A program made the translations under genes and the position numbers. A DNA stretch of 64,000 nt from Brienomyrus brachyistius (taxonomy: Eukaryota; Chordata; Actinopteri; Osteoglossiformes; Mormyridae), in assembly GCF_023856365.1 (NCBI RefSeq), contig NC_064555.1, forward strand, positions 21,577,254-21,641,253, read 5' to 3'. The notes beneath the pieces were generated by a model. That model saw only the letters and a list, made by a program, of their open reading frames with translations, made no database searches and had not been told where the DNA came from. This document shows positions 58,037-64,000 of the stretch, piece by piece; the stretch's first letter is position 1, and each line of letters starts with the position of its first letter.

Positions 58037-60889
58037 GTAAGCTCATGGTTTTAACAGTTAAACTCCTCGGCGATTAAAAGGAACGGGAATGTTTTAGGGC
58101 ACCTGCAGAAGCTGTTACTTTAGGTTTTCAGTAATTTATGGGACTTCTGGCCACTTATTATTTGCCAGCAAATAATTGTGGTACCATGAATTACTCTTAC
58201 AAAGGTGACAACTGGTACTATAGGCAACTTCTTGGAATAATTTCACCGATTCTCCAGAGAGAATGGAAGCGCCGCGAAGACGATATCAGGCAGACAGTGA
58301 CGCGTCATGTGACAATGATGCATGTAATGACATGTGGCAGCAGATCCACAGAGAGGCAACACTGACGTGATATTTCAATAATGGCCAAAAATAAACCATC
58401 AGTCAACTCTTCCGTTTTTACCTTGCTTGAGCTGAGCCTGTCACACCTGTACCTGAAGCTGTCCAGCACCATGACACATGGGCAGCAGACGAGTGTCGTA
58501 ACGGGGCTCCGAAGGTCCAATTTCCTGCCTGCGGTACTGTTTGTTTTCATTACTGTGGTTTTGGCCATAGCTTACTGGTGAACAAAAACACTCACCTCTA
58601 ACTGTTCTTGAAAGCAATTCTTTAAGTAAATACATTAACATACATATATATAACATAAATATACATTAATTTTTTTGCAATATTTCATCCCATTTTGGAT
58701 GATCAGAGGCAAGGCCGTAATTATATTGGGGAGGACACAATAATGCCCCCCCCCCATATATATAATAATTACGACCTTGGTCCCCCCAGTGTTGACCCCA
58801 TGGCTATGATCTCGATGAGAGGTATTTAGTCTAATTATATTATATTTGTTGTCTAATTATACATTTATAATTCTTAGAACATGTATACCTTTAAAGATTT
58901 TTATTGGAGCGGAATATAAAGAGGAGTTTACTGTTGAAACATGAATCTACAAACATCTCGTTTGTGGTCTACTCTACATGCCTCTACTTCCTGTATTTTT
59001 CCGCATTTCCTTTCCTATAATAAAACGGTAAGTGCCTTCTTTCCTCTGCGCAGGGCGGCACCTTTATGTCGTGTCCGAGATGCGGCTCCTAGGAAAATGT
59101 GGTTTCATTGACCAGTTGTTTGATCAGTTATGGTCATGACCTCCAGGTTGTTGCGAGACCGGCTTCTTCTTCAACTCTGCTGCCTGTCCTTCACAGGACT
59201 GTTACGCACGTTTACACTTTGGGTTTCCCTTTAAATTGCGAATCCTAATCTGGTGCTTTAGTGGTTTCCTGATACCATCTTATGTGTGTATGGATGGTAA
59301 TGAATCACATTGTGTTGGGGGGGGGGGGGGGGGCAGTATCATGGGTGTCCTTAGGTCCGATCACTTTGGCTATAGCCCCTAGTATTTTAGCCCCCCCCAA
59401 TGCCAATCTTCCTTCAAAAAAAGAAAAAGACAGGCCTGACTTCCGGTTCTTTCTGATGGCTGGAGACGACCCTGGGCAGTAACTGGCACGCAAGAACGCA
59501 TTCACCTTTAAAGGAATACCTGCGTCAATCGGCTGTTGTAACAGTGTAAATGCGTGCTTGGTCTTTGTACATTTGCGCTGATAATGCAAGAAATTATCCC
59601 CCATTTTAACCTTTATATGTTATTCGTACTTCATATGCCGTATAAAGGCTAAAATGCTCAGTAATTTCTTGTCATAGCAGCGCAAATACACATAAAATAC
59701 CTGCGCTTTTGCGCTGTTACAAGTGCATTGCCGCACGTATCACTTTTAAAGGTAACAGTTACCAGTTACTGTATGTGCGTCCATGTTTATAAATATTTAT
59801 GCAGTACTGTACTGTATAGTGTAATAAACAGAATGGAGGCAATCAGCTCTAATATACATCACTTAGGTTTGCATACTGTAAATATACATAATCGTTTTTA
59901 TTTATTCTGAACAATGAAAAGGTGTAAAGGAAACTCCAACGTCGTTTTAATTTGTATAAATGCTTGATGCTGAGACGCCGCACCGAAGTTCTCTTACAGC
60001 ATACAATAGCGACTGGTCGTAATTCCGGGTGGTCGTTAAACAGGGAGATCTTTAAGTGAGTAGTATCTGTAATCGCAAATGTTAGCGAAGATGAAAGGGA
60101 CAAATTTAGGGTAGCTATTCCGCCTACAGGAACATGCAAGTTTAGCAATCTCAGTGTCAGCACAATTCAAATGATTAATTCCAGAGAGAGTCATCAATGT
60201 TACGTTTGGATACACTGAGTGACCCTCGCATGAGAATTGTAATTAAAATCCTGCATATCACTTTATTGCAATTGCTGTACAGCTCAGTAAAACGTAAACG
60301 TTGCTGTCGTACCTACTGGCTTATCATACAATGTTGACCGATTGGTAACTTGATAAAGTTTATATATCTTACATTATATAGCAAAGCTTGAAGAAGTATA
60401 TCAAGATCTGCAACTTTCTCTTGGGAAGAACAACATCCAAACGGCCACCAATTCACTGCCAAAAACACGATTTACTTGAAAGCATTTTCACAGTATGGCA
60501 TTGACTGATTTTGCGTTCTTCGATGATGTCATTGTGTGTATGATGAAGAAGTGTTCCGGGAATAATTAGAGGTCGATATGTTGTATACTGGTTTATGAAA
60601 GCCCAAAAAATGTTTTGTAGGCCAGTGTTTGGTAGCGCTGTGTAATTAAGCAGTCATAAAATGTTTATGCATTACGTCTGAAGGGCTGCTTTGGAAGAAA
60701 TGTGACATCATTAAACCAAGTAACAATTCCGAGTGCACGCAGCAAATAAACAGCACTAGTTAGTGTTTATGTGAAAACGCCTTTCAGAACATTATTATAA
60801 AATGATTATGCTATTACTGTATGAGTAACATCACGTCTTATGGAAAGCAATACAGTGAGTATTTATTAATGGTTTTTACAAATCCCCAG
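58037..60889 (+). other. col22a1: COL22A1 intron with repeats
   Basis: 2.85 kb without a recognisable collagenous exon. It contains a C-rich run at 58745-58757, a poly-G of about 18 at 59316-59333, and the palindromic element at 59502-59753. Confidence 0.7.
59502..59753. mobile_element. Long palindromic MITE, copy 1
   Basis: Arms of about 118 and 123 bp (59502-59619 and 59631-59753) separated by about 11 bp. Matching blocks, outside to inside: acctttaaa, tgtaacag, atttgcgctg, agaaatta, attttaacctttatat, with their inverted forms in the right arm. No coding capacity. A half copy lies at 63509-63595. Confidence 0.85.
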
Positions 60890-60943
60890 GGCGAATTGGG
60901 ATCTCCAGGAGAATCCGGGTCCAGGGGAGACAAAGGGGAAAAG
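60890..60943 (+). CDS. col22a1: COL22A1 collagenous exon
   Basis: A 54-nt exon, phase 0, the classical collagen exon length: GELGSPGESGSRGDKGEK, six Gly-X-Y triplets. Acceptor aaatccccag; donor gtaagg. It ends in Gly-Glu-Lys like its neighbours. Confidence 0.95.
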
Positions 60944-62115
60944 GTAAGGTCATTTCTGCAAGAAAAGGCATGCTGTTGTCTTCTTGTGACTGAAAATGCA
61001 CCATATGCTATATTAAATGTTTTGACCATGTCATGTTGATGCATATGTACTCATGAGTTAAAGTGGGCCGGAACGATCCGGAATAGCCACCCGTCAGCTT
61101 CGTTTTAATAAGTAAATAAGTCTGATCAGTAGTTTTATACATAATAATGCCAAGCAAATTCATTTTTTCGTGTACTGCAGGCTTGTGTTCCTTCCAGCTG
61201 ATGCAACTGAGATACTCAACAAATCAGACTAATGTCACCCCACAGCCCCGCCCTCACACCAAGCTCCCAACCTTTTTCTATTCTCATCCCTTCCCTCCAG
61301 TGGGTTTATGCCTGTAGATAAACTTGTGACAGCAGTACTAACTAGCTTAAATCGAGAAGAGAGCGTAAAGTTATATAGTGGTAGGTAATTTCAGATGCAA
61401 CGTCGCAGCAGAGCTCATCAAATATCACCAAACACACAAGCTGTAGCCCGGAGCTGAAGGGTGTGACCACTGGCGATGACCGTCAGGAATCTCCTCCCCT
61501 ACTCTGTCGGCGCTCGCTGTAAGCACGGCCGAGGGGTGGCTTTAGCACCACCGCTGGTCCCGTGCTAGTATGATGCTACAACCTTCTGAAAACTGTTTTC
61601 AACTTGCATGGTGGATGAGTGAAAACAGAGACGTTTGCAGACTCTAAAATTCTAATTGGCCCCTACTCATCACGTGGCCCGTCCCTGATTCGATCCCAAT
61701 AGTTACACTCTCATTCTCTGATTGGTCATCTGCTTTATTATCTTGTAAATAGTCTGTAGGGTTTGCAAACTGCCCAGCACTTGTGGTGTAGCTAATTTTA
61801 GATTTGCATTGGAATGACATAGATTTGCCGTAAGATTTTTTGCGTGAACGTGAGGGTCTGAAACAATGAGTGTCACGCCAGACGCGTGAGAGTTGGCAGC
61901 CCTGATATTAGGGTTCCCCACCTGCCAAATCCCATTTTAACCTTTGTACGTACTATAATTAATATATGCACTTCATGAGCCTAAAACGTTTACATATGGC
62001 AGAATCGTGTCCAGAATTTGTAGGTATTGCAGGAATTTAAGCAGATCGTTCACTGTCTCCGTTTTGCTTTCTTAAAATCTAAAAATGAGACGTCCTTCAT
62101 TTCCTTTGCTTGCAG
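60944..62115 (+). other. col22a1: COL22A1 intron
   Basis: 1.17 kb. At about 61930-61985 there is ccattttaacctttgtacgtac followed by cacttcatgagcctaaaacg, a possible remnant of the palindromic family at 59502. Nothing else recognised. Confidence 0.6.
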
Positions 62116-62169
62116 GGATTACAGGGGCTTCTAGGGCTTTCTGGGAAAAAAGGAGAGAGAGGAGAAAGA
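62116..62169 (+). CDS. col22a1: COL22A1 collagenous exon
   Basis: A 54-nt exon, phase 0: GLQGLLGLSGKKGERGER, six Gly-X-Y triplets, Pro-free and with several Leu residues. The absence of Pro suggests a less stable helix segment. Acceptor ttgcttgcag; donor gtaagt. Confidence 0.94.
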
Positions 62170-62323
62170 GTAAGTACAGCCCCCACCAGCATGGAAACCG
62201 CACAGAAACACAAGCTCCAGATGATACTCAGTAGTTTTCTAGATGAGTACCGTGTTATTTTGATGAGCTGAATGTCCTTAAAACAACAACCTGATATTTA
62301 CAATAATCTGTCTTGCATTATAG

Positions 62324-62377
62324 GGTTTTATTGGAGAAAGAGGAGAGAAAGGATTAGCGGGTCCTTTTGGTCCTAAG
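62324..62377 (+). CDS. col22a1: COL22A1 collagenous exon
   Basis: A 54-nt exon, phase 0: GFIGERGEKGLAGPFGPK, six Gly-X-Y triplets. Acceptor tcttgcattatag; donor gtacgt. Only 154 bp of intron separates it from the preceding exon. Confidence 0.94.
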
Positions 62378-62448
62378 GTACGTCCATGAAGCTGAGCAGC
62401 TTATATCTCATTCCACTTATTTTAAATATTATGTGAAATACTTACAAA

Positions 62449-62451
<3 letters not shown>

Positions 62452-62482
<31 letters not shown>
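62452..62482. repeat. (TTA)n microsatellite
   Basis: About ten TTA units in the intron following the preceding collagen exon. Confidence 0.95.
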
Positions 62483-62483
<1 letters not shown>

Positions 62484-63817
62484 CATTTTGTCATGTTACT
62501 AAATTGGTTGAACAGCAAGAGTCCTCTGCTGAAAAATGTATCAGCAATTCACAAAGGCTTGATGAAACAGACTGAAAAACGCCATTTGTTTTCATCGACG
62601 GGATAAGACTGGACCTCTTAAAAGGCATTTAAGTGATGTAGTTATGCTGAAACGGGACATACGGCCGATGTGCTGACATCTGGGAAATTAAGTAATCTTT
62701 ATAGATGTGGTGAAGATCCACGAAAGCCTTCCAGGAAACTGGGAAATTGTGTTCTCACGTTGGCTTGAGTTACCTGCCTGCTGGGCTATGCGGAATTGTG
62801 AGGATATTCCGGTGTGTGGGTGTCCCAGACTGCCGCTATCATTTCTCTCGTGAGAAAATGAATTTCCAGTTTCTTTCCAGTTCTGTTCACCAGTGGTGGA
62901 GATGCAGAATCTGGTTCGGTTAGGATGTTCTTTTAATCAAGTCTTCCTGCCCCCTTACTGGGGGCTGCAACATCCAGGCATTGATGAAATCCCTAAGTGC
63001 AAAACAGGATAGGCCAGTCAGATGGACAGAGTGAGGAGAGAGTCTGCCCCCTGCTGGTGAACAGTTGTAAACCACCATAATGACACTGCTAATAGTCTGT
63101 ACGGTTTCGCCTGAACGATTCGCTTCTTCGCTAACTAGCAGCTCAAGTCAAAGGCTTTTGTGGAGCAACTGAAGCGGAAAGTGATGGTTTGAAATGGTAC
63201 GGCTATATCAGGAGCTGCTGCAGCAATAGGCTTTGTGTGGGCACTGTAGATCATTTAGGCTATTCAAGGCTATCTCTAATAGCGCCTATATAGTTTATCC
63301 ATGCCTTCACAGCATCTGTGAGCACCATTTTTGTTTGTTAGGTTTTATAAATAGGTTGCAAATGAACAATATTATTAACAGAGATGTGATATAATTATGT
63401 GGCATTTAAATGCTGTATATTAGTAATAGTGAATAAATTATGTCTCATGGCTCAGAAAAAGACAATCGTATGCATTCATCATATAAAATGATACGCGCAT
63501 TTTCTTCTCGTAACAGCACGGATGCATACCTGCTTTATGTGCATTTGCTCTGTCGTGACAAGAAACTACAGTGTATTTTAACCTTTATACCACAAATAAG
63601 TGTGAATTATCTGTATATTTTCTTTATTTATTGAATGCATGCTTGAGTACCAGTTATGTGCATCATAGAAGTTGGAATATTGACAAAAAAATTGTCTCCC
63701 ACATGACAAACCGTTGGCGTGCCGGAGCTGAGTTCCTGCCCTGTGCACGTTCTGGTTTCTGGCTTCATCTCAGGGTTGTTGTATATGAAGTCCCTCCTTC
63801 TGTCTGCCATCTTCCAG
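62483..63817 (+). other. col22a1: COL22A1 intron
   Basis: 1.3 kb, including the half palindrome at 63509-63595. No additional collagenous exon was found. Confidence 0.6.
63509..63595. mobile_element. Half copy of the 59.5-kb palindromic element
   Basis: cgtaacagcacgg, cctgctttatgtgcatttgctctg, tgacaagaaactac and attttaacctttatac follow the order of one arm of the 59502-59753 element (reverse complement of its right arm). No answering second arm was found. Confidence 0.65.
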
Positions 63818-63871
63818 GGAGTGCAGGGTGATGCAGGACTTCCCGGATCACCTGGTCCCAAAGGTGTATCT
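63818..63871 (+). CDS. col22a1: COL22A1 collagenous exon (last in window)
   Basis: A 54-nt exon, phase 0: GVQGDAGLPGSPGPKGVS, six Gly-X-Y triplets. Acceptor ccatcttccag; donor gtaagt. The gene continues beyond the right edge: the window holds 604 codons of a protein that is about 1,600 residues in human. Confidence 0.95.
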
Positions 63872-64000
63872 GTAAGTGCTGCCTTGATGAAGTTTACAGG
63901 CTCGTTTGCATTTAATCAAGATGTGACCATCGGGAACACGAGATTATTATAGTGAAGAGAATGTATCAAAATCAGCACTTACAAAAATCCCGATACACTG

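Noticed and set aside
59055..59095. Collagen-like acceptor gcgcag|GGCGGCACC in the COL22A1 intron
   Set aside because: The translation loses the Gly-X-Y pattern after one triplet and no donor follows in phase.

Overview
The window is vertebrate nuclear DNA, most likely from a ray-finned fish. Genes are split into short exons with GT-AG introns. The spaces between them are filled with fish-type repeats: Tc1-like transposons, CR1- and RTE-type LINE fragments, tRNA-derived SINEs, SINE/LINE tails ending in (GGAT)n, palindromic MITEs and long (CA)n/(GT)n/(TTA)n microsatellites. No prokaryotic genes, CRISPR arrays or viral genes were seen. The species cannot be named from the sequence alone. || Layout, all three genes on the + strand. 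(1) 1-19787 is the 3' part of intron 1 of KCNK9 (TASK-3 two-pore K+ channel), rich in repeats and with two CpG-dense patches. (2) 19788-20629 is the complete last coding exon of KCNK9, from the first selectivity filter to the C-terminal 14-3-3 motif; a plausible 3'UTR runs to about 22.7 kb. (3) 26.04-33.5 kb holds an unrecognised gene that I assemble from splice sites and matching phases: a CpG-rich first exon (26094-26181), a 119-nt exon (31322-31440) and a terminal exon (32247-33104). It would encode about 354 residues of basic, Pro/Ser-rich protein. (4) 33.6-40.0 kb is intergenic, with a cluster of four SINE-like repeats and a possible minus-strand terminal exon. (5) 40.05-64.0 kb is the 5' third of COL22A1 (collagen XXII, a FACIT collagen): signal peptide, vWA domain, TSPN/laminin-G-like domain, linker, then short Gly-X-Y exons. 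The gene runs off the right edge. || KCNK9 followed by COL22A1 in the same direction matches the relative order on human 8q24 (TRAPPC9-KCNK9-COL22A1). This supports both identifications and means the unrecognised gene sits in an interval that, as I recall, is a large gene-poor stretch in human. The genes are not known to share a pathway: KCNK9 is a neuronal leak channel and COL22A1 an extracellular matrix protein of tissue junctions such as the myotendinous junction. || The most interesting item is the unrecognised three-exon gene. Next come a CR1 insertion whose empty pre-insertion sequence exists as a related copy 1.8 kb away, and a near-perfect palindromic element at 59.5 kb with a half copy at 63.5 kb.
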